A DNA stretch of 64,000 nt from NCBI GenBank assembly GCA_011009095.1, contig VTPC01091258.1, positions 62,001 to 126,000 on the forward strand, given 5' to 3'. The translations under genes and the position numbers were made by a program. This DNA comes from Ignelater luminosus (lineage: Eukaryota; Arthropoda; Insecta; Coleoptera; Elateridae). Position 1 is the first letter of the stretch. The number at the start of each line of letters is the position of its first letter. The notes beneath the pieces are model-generated. The model had not been told where the DNA came from. It saw only the letters and a program-made list of their open reading frames with translations, and did no database searches. Positions 34,341-48,224 of this stretch are shown piece after piece.

Positions 34341-35500
34341 CAGTCAATCCAGTAAGATCTAGAATACTACACCAACAATAACACTAGAACGCACGCATAT
34401 GCTTGATCTACAATAGTTATACCCATCTTCCATTTACTAAACAACCTAAATATCATTTGTCCAGTAATTTAGAAAGGGTTGATCGCACTTATCTCGAAAA
34501 CGGTTGATTTGCGGACGCACGTTCATTAAGACTTTTTTACTTGTTTTTGATCGTACTATATGTCCCTTAAATACTTAAACGTTTTTCTTAACATCCTCTA
34601 TGTATATATTGTATTTTCTCGTTTACGCATCTTCTACTCGCGTTTTCCTTTTTGAAACGTTCTTAATATTTTTATCTGTATTGTAGGCAGCTGTAAGGAT
34701 TTAGTTCTGCCATTTCTAATACTGCATAAGTGGTCTCTCTCCACTTAAGATACTTTTCTATTCTCGCAATTTTGTTTTATAAATGTAATATACGAAGGTT
34801 GTTAGCAACCTTTTTAGTGATTCATGAGGTGTACATGGTTATTAACACAGATCAAACGATGACTGAGGCCGTAGGCTTTTCCTGTATGTATTTAAATGAG
34901 AAAAATTAAAATTACTACCTCCTCTTCGTCAAACGACATATTTGTATATCTAGTTTAAAATGATTTCTCGTCAGTATTTTATGTTGTTTATCAATTATAT
35001 AAGAATTATTAATCGTACTGATCAATTTTGTTTAATAAAGAAGTTACAAATTAATGCTTATTCCGTAATATTCTTGCCTTGTACAAAAAGAGCAGTTTCA
35101 AATATGTCAAATAATGTGTTTTAAGATAAACAAAGGGATTTAGTTAAAAATTCAGTTAAGTTCTCAAATTAAAATCGGTGCTTTCTTCTTTCTGGAGAAT
35201 AAATTTTTACCCGAGTATTTTAGAATCTTAAGTGTTATTCTATAATTCACTATAATGACTTATTATAACAGTAATCTCCATAGTTATTCCTATAACTACA
35301 CCACATGACAATCCTAATTCGTACTTAAATAGGACAAGATACCACTCACTTATTTTACAAGGTGTCCACCTACAAATTAACAGACTGTTACGTAGGTAAA
35401 ATTACGGAAATAGTATAAGATTTAACTTTATTAATTATTATTTTTATTTCTAGGATGCCTTTGAAAGTGTATTACTACTATATATATATATACTACCATT
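34341..35500. other. AT-rich stretch with no recognised gene
   Basis: No coding region was recognised on either strand. The LTR and leader of the downstream Ty3/Gypsy fragment could lie here, but no direct repeat partner was found 3' of that element. A short (TA)n tract lies at about 35,478-35,491. Confidence 0.45.
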
Positions 35501-35810
35501 AGGTAAAAAGCCGAATATAAATGCAGACAATGACAATGACAATACAAAATTTGAATTTGTTGAGTCATCTCTACCTTTAGACTCAAGAGATAATCATATT
35601 AGTTCTGGATGTACTACAGTTACTCTGACTTACAGAAATATATTACCCATCACTACGAGTAAGCGGGAAATCATCGAATTAATTACTATTGTGGATAACA
35701 CCTGGGATGTTAATCAAACAAATAATATTTCACAACTATCTGGCCTTTTATTTTAGCCACCTCCTTCATATGAAAATAACATACAACACCTAAAACAAAA
35801 AAACGAGGAA

Positions 35811-36233
35811 TTGGAAGAAAAATTACGGAGATTTAATTTCTGTCTCTCCTTTTCCTCTAAGCAAAAACCATTTACAGGGTCCTGGAGTCACAGTAGAACT
35901 AGTCGAAAACACAATATAAATAGTAAATACTGTTGGTATCATTCCAATTTTGCCCAAAAATGTAAGCAACCATGTAAACTCAAAACTTTAAGCTCAAATC
36001 AAAATAAAACCAACTTGTTAAACCAGTCAACTTTACTATTGCAGCGCTTATTTTTGTATGACCAAGAAAACCATCTAAAATTCCTCATTGAGAATCGTGC
36101 CGATCTATCGATAAACTCTAGTACATTTTTTCCTCAATACAAACAAAATCCTAATTTTGAATTAACTGCAGCTAACGGAACAAAGAATAAAACATTTGGG
36201 TCAAAACTTTTGAAAGTCGGTTTTGAATTATAA
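35811..36233 (+). pseudogene. Gag zinc-knuckle and protease region of the Ty3/Gypsy fragment
   Basis: An open frame of about 140 codons carries CWYHSNFAQKCKQPC at 35,931-35,975, a Cys/His pattern like the zinc knuckle of insect Gypsy-type Gag, which binds the element RNA. RLFLYDQENHLKFLIENRAD at about 36,047-36,106 aligns with the protease start, but the D-T-G active site reads E-N-R. FELTAANGTK follows, as in the same families. The missing active-site residues mean no protease activity. Gag and protease sit in one frame here, as is usual for the fused polyprotein. Confidence 0.6.
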
Positions 36234-36377
36234 TGTCGTAACTTTAGTTCTCTTTTTGTTTTAGAGTCAATTAACGGCCCAATTCTTGATGCTGATTTTT
36301 TGGAAAAGTCTAGATTACTGATCGACATTAAAAACAAACTTTTTATAATAATTTAAGTACATGTTACAATTAGGTGT

Positions 36378-37110
36378 TTGCAGACCATCATCTTCAAATG
36401 GTTTATTCTTCTCTACGTGGTCCCAAAGAAGGATTGCTCTGATCGAAGACCGTGTGGCGATTATAAAAGATTGAATGCAGTAACAATTTCAGATAGATAT
36501 CCCATCCTGCACTTACACACGTTTTTTATTGATCTTCATGGCAGCACTGTTTTTTCGAAAATCGATTTAATTTTAAGCGCATACCGTCAATCCCAGTAGT
36601 ATTTAAAGATATCTATTTATCAGCAACAACCACATCTTTTTTTTATATAAATTCGCAACAATGTCATTCGGTTTAAGAAATATCGATCAAATTTTCCAAC
36701 ATTGTATGAATGAAGTTGCAGGTTTAGATTCGTTTACATTGACGACATTTTAATTTTAAGTAAAAGTAAAATTCAACACAAAAATTATTTAAAGATTATT
36801 TTTCAACGCTTATCGGATTAAGGAATAAACGTTAAACTTTCCAAACTATTTACAAAATTACCAATGATAGTATTCTTCCTTCTGAAGATAACGTCAAAGC
36901 AGTTTCTGGGTTTCCGATGCCCAAATCAACTCGTCAAATTCAGCAATTTATAGGAATGGTAAATTACTATCACAGGTTTATTCCAAAATTAGCAGAATTA
37001 TTTATTCCAATATATGAACATTTAAACACAATGATAAAAAATAAAACCACAAAAGCAAATAAATACCAAGAATCATTTAATAAAATCAAAAAAACCTGCT
37101 TGTTTGTTAG
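36378..37110 (+). pseudogene. Reverse transcriptase of the Ty3/Gypsy fragment
   Basis: The RT entry box VPKKDCSDRRPCGDYKRLN is at 36,420-36,476. Motif A, FSKIDLILSAYRQ, is at about 36,553-36,591 with its Asp present. Motif B, FGLRNIDQIFQH, is at about 36,666-36,702. Motif C, YIDDI with both Asp, is at 36,735-36,749 in another frame. The thumb, STRQIQQFIGMVNYYHRFIP, is at about 36,926-36,985. All catalytic Asp codons survive, but at least three frameshifts and several stops separate them, so no enzyme can be made. Confidence 0.75.
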
Positions 37111-37129
37111 TACATCTAAATGAGCGTTT

Positions 37130-37390
37130 ACCATTGACTTTAATGGTAGATGCATCGAATACTGCAATTGGTTGTGTTTTAGAATTACTTAATGGAAACT
37201 GGCAATCGCTTGCTTTTTAGTTCAGAAGATTGTCACCAGCAGAAATAAAATAAATATTTATTTTTCGGAAAAAAATTGTTAGCAGTTTATCAGTCAGTAA
37301 AACAACTCCAACATTTCTTAAAAAGTCGGAAATTTGTTGGATACACAGACCACGAACCCCTTTCAGTTCAGTTCAATACGGTGGAAAATG
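37130..37390 (+). pseudogene. RNase H start of the Ty3/Gypsy fragment
   Basis: LTLMVDASNTAIGCVL at about 37,137-37,184 is the first strand of a Gypsy RNase H, with the catalytic Asp in VDAS. RRLSPAEIK follows after a stop, then LLAVYQSVKQLQHFLKSRKF and YTDHEPLSVQFN at about 37,276-37,375. The similarity ends there; the rest of RNase H and integrase are not visible downstream. Confidence 0.65.
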
Positions 37391-37399
37391 TTTTCGAGA

Positions 37400-39715
37400 A
37401 AAGACCTTATTATAAATTGAAGGTAATGTATTCTGTTATTCTACTCAACTATTGTATCGTAGAATAGTTGGTCCTAAATCTAAACTGGAATCTAGGATAG
37501 CTTTTTCGTTGTCCGCGTGTTCAAGTAGTCTTTCATTGATCTTTCTAGCATCAACAGTAATATGACCGTACAGTCTGTCACATTTACATTGTTTTTCTCT
37601 TCTAATTTCCCGCGTAACTAAGGCCATTAATAGGATTATAGGACGCTGGTAATAATGCTTCTGCAAAACACTGTTACATTAGGATTTTTACTGTGTTTGC
37701 ATTCTTTGATATGTTTATGCAGTGTATAAAAATTGATAAGCATGATTTCATTTCGACCCTAAAAGTACGGCAACGTGATCGCATAGCTACCATCTATCTG
37801 ATTGGTTGTCACCATGGTGATAACATTACCGTATTACAAAAAACGTTTACTTGTTGATACGGAATAACACCCAGCCCTTTCTGAATATCACCACACCATT
37901 CACTCTGCAATATTTCTCCCTCAATAAACTTTCGAGTGATTTTGTTCTTATTTAAGTCAGATAGTGTATAGAACACCACAGCGTAATCCTAAAAACATGA
38001 CCTATGTAAAACTGAAGTACAATTCTTAAAAATATCTTATGAATTTTGCGAAGAATAAAAAGACAAAATCTACAGGCTGTGTAAAGCGAGATTTAATTAA
38101 GTTAAAATGGGAGCTTATGAAATGATGCTCATTTCCAAAACGCTTATTGCATGTAATAACACAGCCGTTTTGCATGATTTATCTGTTATAATATCTTCTG
38201 TTGAACGATATATTTAAGGTTTACTTTTTTCGACTCATAACTAGAGATCCATCATGCTCCATATTAATAATGAAGCGTACGTAAGTTCATATCGATGATT
38301 GATTGAAAGGCCTTTATTTTGTTACAGCTATTACACTTTATTTTAATAGCTAAATTCTCGTTTTATCTTATTTTTATTTTTAAGGTTTCCTAGATACAAT
38401 AATGCTAATGTAAAGTTATTTACATAAAACATCAACGCCACGATAAGAAGAAAAACGACAGCGAAAACAGAAATAAAAAGTTTCTGAAAAATTTAGCAAG
38501 TAGGATATTATAGAATGTAAGAAGTATTGTCTTGCTTTTTATTAACGAAGTCTCATAAAATTAAGCATTAGTATTTTACTTAAATGTTAGTACTGCAGTC
38601 TTGCGTAATTCATTGTTGCGGTTAATAAACGAATAATCTAAAATGCTTGTAATAACTAATAATTGCAGATCCGGTGAAGAACAGTAAGTAGTAAATAGAA
38701 AGGTAAAGTACTATTTAATAATTTCCAGACAGGACTTCAACAGCCAAAATGTCGATAGCACGTACAGTCCATCAAAATTTGAAAAGATAAGATCAAAGTA
38801 GCATCTAAAAAAGGTTTGATAAAAACAGAATACAAAATATTTTTAATCGACGGCAAGACATGTTAATTCCTGGGCTGCAACTAAAAACGTGGAAAGTCAC
38901 TACAATGACAACAAAATAAAGATCTAACTAAGTCATCACGTATCAGTGACGGAGAATCTTGAATTTACAATTTTTCATATTCAGGTCTTTAAAATGTTTT
39001 TGGTAACCTTTTAAAGAAGCCGGATGTACTGTATGGTCAAGTAGATTTTGTATCAATAACATCAAATTTAATTCTTTTGGCATAAATAAAAGTAAGGAGT
39101 GATCTATTAAATTTCATCTCAAAGTTGTCCATGTCAGAAATAATGCGAGCAGTTTCAGATGCAAGTAGATAAAAGTTCTAATAAATGATTGTCAGTTTAA
39201 TTGTCGTGTCAACTTCGACAAGTAAAAAATATTGTTGTAATAGTAAAAGAAACACACTATTAAATCAAGATCATAAGTCTTTTAAGACTGAATGTTATTC
39301 TTAAAATGCCAAGAAATTATTGTGATAATTTTCAGAATCCGTAAATTTTCACATTTTAATGTATTTCTATTGATTTGATTAGTGGTTCTAATGGATTAAT
39401 CTGTATTGCTTTAATACAAACATAATTCACTTTTTCCAAGGTTCACTTTGAGATAAAATTTGTGGATCACGCTTTATTATTTAGCTGTTGATTTTAAAAG
39501 TATTACAAAATTTAAATTATCTAAGATAGAAAATTTTCTTAACTATATATCACTTATTTGTTTGTGTATCTCACGCTAAATTTACAAAAGCTGCATGTAC
39601 CTTTGATTTGGTGGAACGTTGCACAAACTGTACAAGTTAATTTCTTGTTAATAATAATAATAATATATTCACACTAGTAGATTAAAAGTATGTTTGCATT
39701 AAACAGCCGGCAGGA
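37400..39715. other. Stretch with no recognised gene
   Basis: 37,440-37,990 is slightly GC-richer; a 73-codon minus-strand frame (37,445-37,666) is unrecognised. The remainder is AT-rich. An imperfect AAT run (about 39,648-39,664) precedes the RT fragment that follows. Confidence 0.4.
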
Positions 39716-39734
39716 GGGTAAGGACAAAGACAAG

Positions 39735-40310
39735 AAGCCTAGAGTTTCGAGCAACTGTAGCTGTCATCTTTGATCTAAAAAAGATGTACAACATCTTTAA
39801 CATACATTGCATCATTCACCAACAGTAAGAAAATTACTATCTTTGTACAGAGTTTCTTGACCTAGCGCAGATTCGTTGTGCATGTTGATGACGCTTTTTC
39901 ATGAAGTCGCATAGTTAGAAGCATTCTTCGAGCTCCTAAGTTAAGCGTAACGCTGTTAGCCGTTGAAGTAAACAAAATAATTACTGGTGTTGATTATACT
40001 TTAGGAAGAAACATGTATACGTAGATGATTTCGATATCTTCTACTCTGCTAGAAACATGATAAGTATTAAAGAGAAGTTGCAACCCGTTGTTAACTGAAT
40101 AATCTTTTTCCTTCTAAAGTACACTCCACGCAGTTCTGTAAACTATATGTGCTATGGAAAGTACGCTTTTACATATATACATGGAATATCAACAAACGTC
40201 AAAGTTTCTTGGTCTAGTCTTTCACAATTAATCTTGTACGCTCCTCATATCAACAAGTTGCAACTAAAACATAAAAGTATTGTATAGTTTTTTTGAGTTC
40301 TTTCTTAATA
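39735..40310 (+). pseudogene. Non-LTR reverse transcriptase fragment (Jockey-like)
   Basis: RATVAVIFDLKKMYN at about 39,751-39,795 is RT motif A (FFDLEKAYD type), with the first Asp kept and the second replaced. KHVYVDDFDIF at about 40,010-40,045 is motif C (YVDD). SIKEKLQPVVN follows, then PHINKLQLKHKSIV at about 40,235-40,280, matching the xPHIxxLxxKxxKAL segment. Spacing between the motifs is shorter than in intact enzymes, indicating internal deletions. No endonuclease is readable upstream. I assign it to the Jockey/I side of non-LTR elements only by motif shape. Confidence 0.6.
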
Positions 40311-43300
40311 CATTTAATTAGCAACAAAAGTGTAATACTACGAACATAATTACAAAGTGAACGAATATCGCTACACACAAAAGCGTATACATTTTAAGAA
40401 TCTAAAAAGTCTGGATCTGACGAGTATCTGCTTTGATCATGTGCATCTTCTAGATCTTATCAAGAAGGATCCCGTCGATTTTGATGGTTCTTGAATTTAT
40501 GATTCTACTCACTGGAATCTAAGACGGACTTTTCACCGTCATCCCTCTGCCCGCAAGAAGAGAGTAGGACACAGGTCGGAAATACTACGTAAATCTTACT
40601 TCTCGGAATCAGGGAGTTGGAGTTAATCTAAGGAGGAGTAAATAGGCTTTTAGTAGAACACATACAATATTGTCAACTTTGCCAACCTTTCAACCTATTA
40701 TCAAAATTTCTGTTGAAATTAAAATTTAAAATACGTAAATATAAACGTATCTTATTTTAAATTACCTCAAGCTAGATGGCTATCTTCCTGCGATTTGCCT
40801 ATTTCATGACATTAGTAATATAAAGTTCTTTATTCGAATCCCTGACTATTACATTCTGTACTAGTTTGCCTTTTTTTGACACACGAACATTAACATGACA
40901 TTATTTAAACTATAAATATAAATATTCATTAAATGATTATGTAATGAAAAATTAATTAAAAATTAGGACAACAACTAGTTTTTAGCAATGAATTATAGCA
41001 TTATAAAAAAATTTAATTTGAAAATGCGCTATAACTTTTGATATAAAAACTGAAAAGAAAAATTTAAATAACTTTCAAAAATTTCTATATTTAATTCTTT
41101 GTCAGTGTTCCACATGAACCAAACATGATGCCATTACCGAAATGTTTTCTACTTTAAATTCTTCTTTGAAAAAGTTTATGGTCGGATTATAGATTGCTTG
41201 TTTTTCTTGACTTACTACACCTGACTTGTTTTCATTATCCTCGAAACGTACCGTGGCGTGGGTCTACTATAAACGCCGTATCTTGACTCATCAATATTCC
41301 TTATCTGTCCAGTAAAATGAAATTTTGCACTGATATGTTTACGATTTAAACTGTTGTTAGTTTTGGTGGCATGTGTTTTCTGTATATTAAGTATTACAAC
41401 TCAATGGAACTGCGATGTCTATTACAGTTGTTCTTTTTCTTTGGTGTTTTGTTGCTACGATCTCTTTGTTTATTTTTATGTACAAATTGTGTTTTTACCC
41501 CTACTGATCAAACGTTATTAGTAGCTGAGCAGTACGTTAATAAATAAATTAATAAGGTTTATTATTATTTATTGTGGTATGCGTTATAGTTAGGAATTAT
41601 TCTTGGTATAGAATGATAACTACTTGAGTCAATTTCATTTATCTCAGTTATCGATAGCGTATTTCTTGTTATATTTTTCTCTTTTACAATCTACAAAATT
41701 TTGTTCGTTTACCTTTATTCTTAGTTCCAGATATTTATTTATAAAGAGGTTGCATAACTTTTGTACTTTTCATATAACAGTGTATTACTTCTTTATTCAT
41801 TTTTGTTTCCACTTCAATTGCTACCTTATTAACAGAACAATGGCGGTTAACTGCTGATTTTCAGTTAAAACACTGTTAACTTTTGAATGAAAATTCCATA
41901 GGTAGGATATTGCTCGAGTGATTACTGTTTATTCTATGTCCAGTTTTTTTTTTATTATTCTCATTTATATTATTTTTATACCGAGATTATTTTCCCCTAC
42001 CTGCTGGCTGTTCTTCAACTATAGAATAGAATAATAGAGGCATTTTCTAGCAAAAAAAAAGAAAGATTGTTAGATATTTTAAATTTCAAATTATAGTAAT
42101 AACCAAAATACAAAAAAAATTAGAGTGTAAAACTCTTTTGCTAATTCTAAATCTACATAAAAGTGTCGGTAACTCCGTACTAATTGAAACATACCACGGG
42201 GTACAAAGCCGGCTTTCAAACAGTATCGATTGCTTTTCAGGACACCCGTATCAGCTACCCATCTAAATAAACCTACGTAATCATAAATTTGCAGCAAATA
42301 AACTTTGATTTTAATTTTTCCCTGCAACCGCATAACTTTTAATCTAAAAATTTAATTACCTGGGGTATCTATATTCGGTTTTGCTTATAAACCTCAATTA
42401 TTACATTTTCTAGAAGCATTATGCTTTACTTAACAACATAATATCTCTCTGGCTGAATTTTTTGAATTACGTATATTTCTAAGCGGATCTACAGTTTTAG
42501 TATTCAAAATGCCATATGGCAAGGATAACTAAAATACGTTATTGTGTATAACGCAACAAAAATGGCTTATTGATAAGAAATAGACAGATTATAAAAGTAA
42601 AATGTAAAATTTCTAATATTAAGTCTGTAATAACTAATAATATAACTGAGCATACAAAATACATTTGCATACTCGAGCAATCTTATCTTTGGTTTTAAAC
42701 ATTTTAAGTGTGCAAGATTTCTGTAAAGCCTGTTTGTAACTATACAATTTTTAGTACCAGAGTTACTACATAAAATTACAAAGTAAATATACAAACGTTG
42801 CATACAAGATATTTGATCATATTTGCATCCAATTTTTGTAATAGTATAAAAGAGTCCTATTTGTCATCCAATCTATCCTACAAAATAATATTTTAGAACA
42901 TGTCCTAAGTATTTACATTAAATTCCTTGACAAGAACTGAGGAAAATTAAATCTCAACAGTTGGAAGTCTGTTTAAGTTGGTATTGCACTTTTCACTATT
43001 GTGTACATGTTATACGTTGTAATATTCTTTCAGTTTAATAAGATTCAAACTTCTTTTACACCATATCGTGGTGCCCTTCTCTTTTCAACCTTTCTTGCAT
43101 TTTTCTTTTTAAGTGTTAATACACTAATTTGAGCTGTTAAAATGGCTTGCAAGGAAAATAATAATATTTCTTCATCCATTGTTGAATGAAATATCTATCT
43201 ATTTAATAAAGCTGTAGTAAATTTAAGTAAAGTTTATTAAAAGGAATGAACTTTTTGATGCTTTTATAGGTTAAATTTTGTAATCTTTTCATACTAAAAA

Positions 43301-45944
43301 TGACACAAATTTGACAAAGCGGCAAACAGAAAATGCTTCTGTCCTATTTTTAGTACAATAAAAAATTTTATGTAGTAACTCTGGCACTAAAAAAATTGTA
43401 TAGTTAAAGACTGGCTTAAAGGATACCTAAATGGGAATCTAAAATAGTAGGTATTCCAAGATAAAGGTTTGAAATACCCAAATAATGGAGACAATACCGT
43501 TAATAGTATCAAAAGTTCAAAAAGAACACTAAATGACATATAGTTTTCTCATGTACGATTTCATAAACAGGACAATATGCCTTTTGGGGCAAATTCCTTT
43601 TTGAAATCTATACACAGTGATAAAGAAAACAAACAAATAGATTTGATAGTGATTCGCCAGTTATTCGGTGTTTAATTAAACGTATTTAAAATTTAAGTTC
43701 TAGGTTAAAATACAATAATAGATTTAAAAACACTATTATAAATTATAGTGGGCTTTTCAATATTTGTTAAATGGCTTTTACTTTGAGATGATTTATTGTC
43801 GTTTAATGACTACTACTACACATGTACAATATACCTGAGATACCTACAGATAATGACCATTTTAACAATGGTCGTCTAAATAACCCCCAACCGAGATAAT
43901 GCTAATGAAAGATACTAACTAGTAGTAACTAGAATTATTCACCCAAATTGAAGGTGACTATATACAGGAAGCAATGGTTTAAGGTACACTACCACCTAAA
44001 ATTAGGTGAGGGGTGGTTATTACGTCACTGGTAGTAGGCTATGGTCTATTGCAGTTATAAAGTATGTCAAAACGTGTAATGCATGCAAATTATCGACTAG
44101 AGCGCTGGTTACATAATATAATAACAGAGGTTTCTGAACGACCCCACTAATGTTTTCAAAAATTACTGCTAAAATTACATCTCTGAAGACTCCCAGAGAC
44201 CCTTGTCAGTATTCTAAGGGCTAAGAATTAAACTAAATTATTAAATCTGTCTTTGTTTTTCCGATTCGCGCAGGTCTACCTTATATCAATATAACAATAA
44301 AGGAATAAAGCCATTTAGTATTAATTAGACATCATTTTTAAAATAGCAGAAAAAGTTAACATATTAATTATTAGTAATTGCAGCTTCTAGGTGACTACAA
44401 AGATCCAGTATACTTATTAACACAAAAAGGATATAAATGACATTTTTTATGAGAAAGCTTAGAAAATAAAATATTCTAAAAGAATAAAATAAACGAGAAA
44501 TAGGAAATACCTTCCACAAAAAAAGAAATTACTTGCGGGTGGTTTTGGCCTAAATATAGATAGATAGATAGTCTGGATACATAATTTCTAATAGAATCTA
44601 TCCTGAGACAAAACGTTAGAAATGGGGTAAATTTCATACTCATTTTAAATATATAAAAATATTGCGGGTGTTCCATTTAAAATCTCCAAATTGACATCAT
44701 TTCTAGTTACATCAGAAGCGATAGAAGATGTAACATGATAGAATTTAATGATTGTACTGTACTTCCCAAGGTTTATTTTGCCATCCTAAGAAATAATAAG
44801 GAAGATAGTAATGCTCCTAGTTTTGATAACACATTGATTTTTAAACAGTATTATTTTCCATTAAACGTACCTATTGCTTTTTAATAATTATTCGTATAAA
44901 TAAACAATTGGAAATAAAATGTAGAAATTTTTTTAGAAACTAGAAAAAAAAGAGAAATGAAATATATGAATAAACTCACAATAAGCACGGAGTGTTCAAG
45001 AGCTTGATATTCTTTAAATTTTAGTTTAATTATTTTCTCTAATGATTCTAGTGCAGTAGCGTGAATTACAAACACCTACTTTATATAAATGAGCAGACCT
45101 CGTTTGTTCGTATTTTTCCGTAGCAAAGCCCGCTTACTAAACTTCTTGACTGTGCAAAGTTATTAAAAATTTAAAACTTAATCGAGTCATTCTTTACTGG
45201 AAAATAAAACTCAAATACGAGGTTTTCTTTTAATCATAAACTTCTTAAATTTTACTTTTACTTTGCTTTGTATACAACGCAAAATTGCTTAAGCGCTCAA
45301 AAATAGACTATTTATATATAAGTTGTTTTTACCCTAAACAGGTAAAACGAAATGAATTCTAGACGTAGTACATAATGTAAGAATATTAATATTACAATTG
45401 AAAAACTTCTCGACAAATGATATATAATTATTTTGAGCTCTGATCTAAGGAAACGTGTAATTCAAATAACGACAACCACAACAAACAAGAAAAGGAAGGA
45501 ACGGAAGATGCATTTCCAGATTTCCACAATTTCCGTTTCACGATAATTGCAGGCTTTGTTTTTAATGTATTTTAAGAGTTAGATGGGTATTTAAGTACGA
45601 AGAGAAAAGAAAAGGCAAAAAAGGGATTTGATGGTTACTTACCACCACGGCATGGTTTCTTGAATAGTTACAATATCCTTTTATTAGGTCGGTAAGAAAT
45701 TCGTAAGTTTACACAGTCAAGGTTTTTCGGTGACACCCAGTTTTGAATCTTAGATTTTCCAAAATCTACTAGTCTTTTCAGAAAAAATGACCAAAGTAGC
45801 CAAAAAAAAATAAGAAAGGCATATGTGGTATACTTATTACATCCAAGTTATTTAATTCAGTTTGAACCAATCTACCCCTACTACGATATATCCAGTTGGC
45901 AAACTTGGTTAACAATACAAGCGTGTAAAGTACAGATATTCATG
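40311..45944. other. AT-rich stretch with no recognised gene
   Basis: 40,380-40,640 may hold the decayed end of the RT fragment. The rest shows only chance-length frames (up to about 80 codons). A (TAGA)4 run lies at about 44,557-44,572. GGGTGTTCCATTTAAAA at about 44,667-44,683 resembles the AGGGTG-containing terminus of the repeat at the start of the window. Confidence 0.45.
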
Positions 45945-46360
45945 TATGTTGGTAAGCGGTAAAAGAAAACTCATAGAACAATCTAGTGCGGTCTTCCCTA
46001 TTTCTTGGTTCCACAGAAGTCAGAAGTTTCATTTTCATAACTGTTTAATCAAGCAAAGAATTCGGTTTTTGAACAATTTTGAAATGTATTGGTAAACGAC
46101 GTAAAGGAAAAGCCAATAGTACCAACAGTAGCAAACTTTTTGTTTTTTCTTGGTTTAACGGAAGCTGAAGTTCTATTTTTAATGACTTTCTGGCCATGGA
46201 AATGATTTAGTTTTAGAACAGTGTTGATAAACGATGTAGAAGGGAAAAGCTATAGAACAAACCCAATTTTCCCGATTTTTCGGTTAGACAGAAACCAAAG
46301 TTCTATTTTAACGACTTCCTGACTGAGCAATGAATTGGGTTTTTTGCTTCGGAAAAGCAA
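45945..46360. repeat. Minisatellite, about three diverged ~138-bp units
   Basis: Units begin near 45,951 (GGTAAGCGGTAAAAG), 46,090 (GGTAAACGACGTAAAGG) and 46,227 (GATAAACGATGTAGAAGG). Each continues with a CATAGAACAA/CTATAGAACAAA-type word, a TTCTTGGTT-like box, a GAAGTTCTATTTT box and an AATGA...TTGGGTTTT end. The units are diverged by substitutions and small indels. No coding function was recognised. Confidence 0.7.
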
Positions 46361-48200
46361 TACATAACAAACGTATTTGTATGATAGATATTGAAGATAT
46401 CTACTATAAATCTGGACAAACAAAAGGACTGACGATCCTAAAGTGAGAGAAAAAAAGAATTTTTGAGTTTTGGAGACCGACATCTTACTGCAGCTACTAA
46501 CATACCGCTTAAGTTGTATAGCTGTTGACAGGATATATCTCCCCGGGTAGAAAAGCTTCGAAATTAATTATTTTTAATTTAAATCTATTTATTCTTTTCG
46601 GAGACTCTCTTTGCCGAATGTTACATTATTCGCGTTCTTCAATTTATTTATCAATTAACTATTTTCTCATTTTCAAATCGTACTGCATTATTTCAAATAA
46701 CTATAATTTGGCATTAGTGTCTTTGATTTAATGTTATTAACTTTAAGTTGTCAGACTAAATTATTTCTTTCTGTGTGCTGTACTTCTGATGTAAATGATG
46801 ACATGTGAATTCAGATTTTGTTGTCTTAATGTGTTTTTGAAATTAAAACCGAAATTTGCACGTTGGGAACTTTGTATATTAAATATTTTATCTTAAACTA
46901 TTAAGATTCTGTTAGAAATTGCCAAATGTGAGATAAGCTTCAGCATATTTAGCACCACGTCTTAATCTTATTAGCAACAATTAAATTATTAAATAAATCT
47001 CAATATATGAAATCATGCCGCCCTGTACGTATTTAAACCTGACTCAGTCTTAAAAGGTCACTCCATCGTTTACAACCACGACTATAGTTTATTATAAAAT
47101 GAACAGTGGACTTTTATAGATCAGTATGGTAAACAGAGCAGCATTGGGTCTGTGATTTACTAGAGGTTTAGCTTCTTAGTTCATGAATGTTGTGTATTTC
47201 TCTAATTTACACGTTAAATGAGAATGAGATATATGACATTAGCAGCTGATGCTCCCACAATGTACGTGTGAAATAAAAAAATTAGTTTACAACACATGAC
47301 GTACGTCCGTGCCTCTAACAAATACGTTCCCTTTGCTCTTTTCAGATATTTGCTTTATATTATCTGCAATGTATGTAAATGGAAAGCTCCGTTAATTGTT
47401 TAGTAGATGATTATATATTTTTACAGCGTAATATAAAGTAATGAAAATATTTATTGTAATAGAAAGTGCGATTTGAGATAATATAAGTTTCTCAGTACTA
47501 TTGTAGTACTTTATAAACACGTAAATGTGTTTCTTACATAGCTTCTGTAACAAAAGTCACTAATTTAACAATGTAAATACACATTGTGGTAAACTACTTA
47601 ATATACCATTACTTAAATTGTATAATCTAAATCAAATTGGTATTCAAGTCAGGTTCGTATGTCATCGCGCTGTTTTATCGTCGCTTTGTTTGGACGTCAC
47701 TCTGGTTTGTCTGTACCCTTATGTCGAGCGCTTTCTTGTCCTACATTCTATTCAACTAGATTGTAATATAACGCATTTGCACATGATGATATGCAAAGCT
47801 TCACTTTAGTCTTGAACTATTCTTTACACTGTTATCAATTTAATTTTTGTGAATTCTTTTACTGTTTAATTTCAAACATTTTACGTTATTTAATGTAGTA
47901 GCTCTATAGTGATGTTTGATATTTATAGGTTTACACCGAACAACAATAAATTAATACGTTATAGGTGTGGCCGTAATAACTGACTGTCGGAGTATACCAA
48001 GAAAACGTCAAGTAATATTTTCGTAAGACAGATCAACACCTTAAAGTTGACCAACTTAAAACGTGAGTATTTTAGTTTTCTTTAATAGAACACTTTGTGT
48101 GTTTTTATATGGCTAGATACAAAATTAAATTATCTGTTGATTAATACGGGTTATGCATAGCTACGATCACTACTTTTTAAAATAATCCTCAGTTTATGAA
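46361..48200. other. AT-rich stretch with no recognised gene
   Basis: Only short frames, the longest 68 codons at 46,525-46,731. No repeat edges were recognised. The RT portion of the following non-LTR element is not readable here, which suggests that element is 5'-truncated near 48.2 kb. Confidence 0.45.
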
Positions 48201-48224
48201 AATTAATAATAATACAAATCGCTA

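Larger units (their letters stand above)
35500..37400 (+). mobile_element. Degenerate Ty3/Gypsy retroelement fragment
   Basis: Plus-strand domains in the right order are gag with a zinc knuckle (about 35,500-36,000), a protease-like region (about 36,045-36,230), RT (36,400-37,100) and the start of RNase H (37,130-37,380). Integrase and both LTRs were not found, so it is truncated at 3' and perhaps 5'. It is on the opposite strand to the Ty3/Gypsy element at 4.6-10.4 kb, and its RT fingers to thumb survive where the other lost the catalytic centre. Each domain is frameshifted. It is an inactive endogenous relic. Confidence 0.75.
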
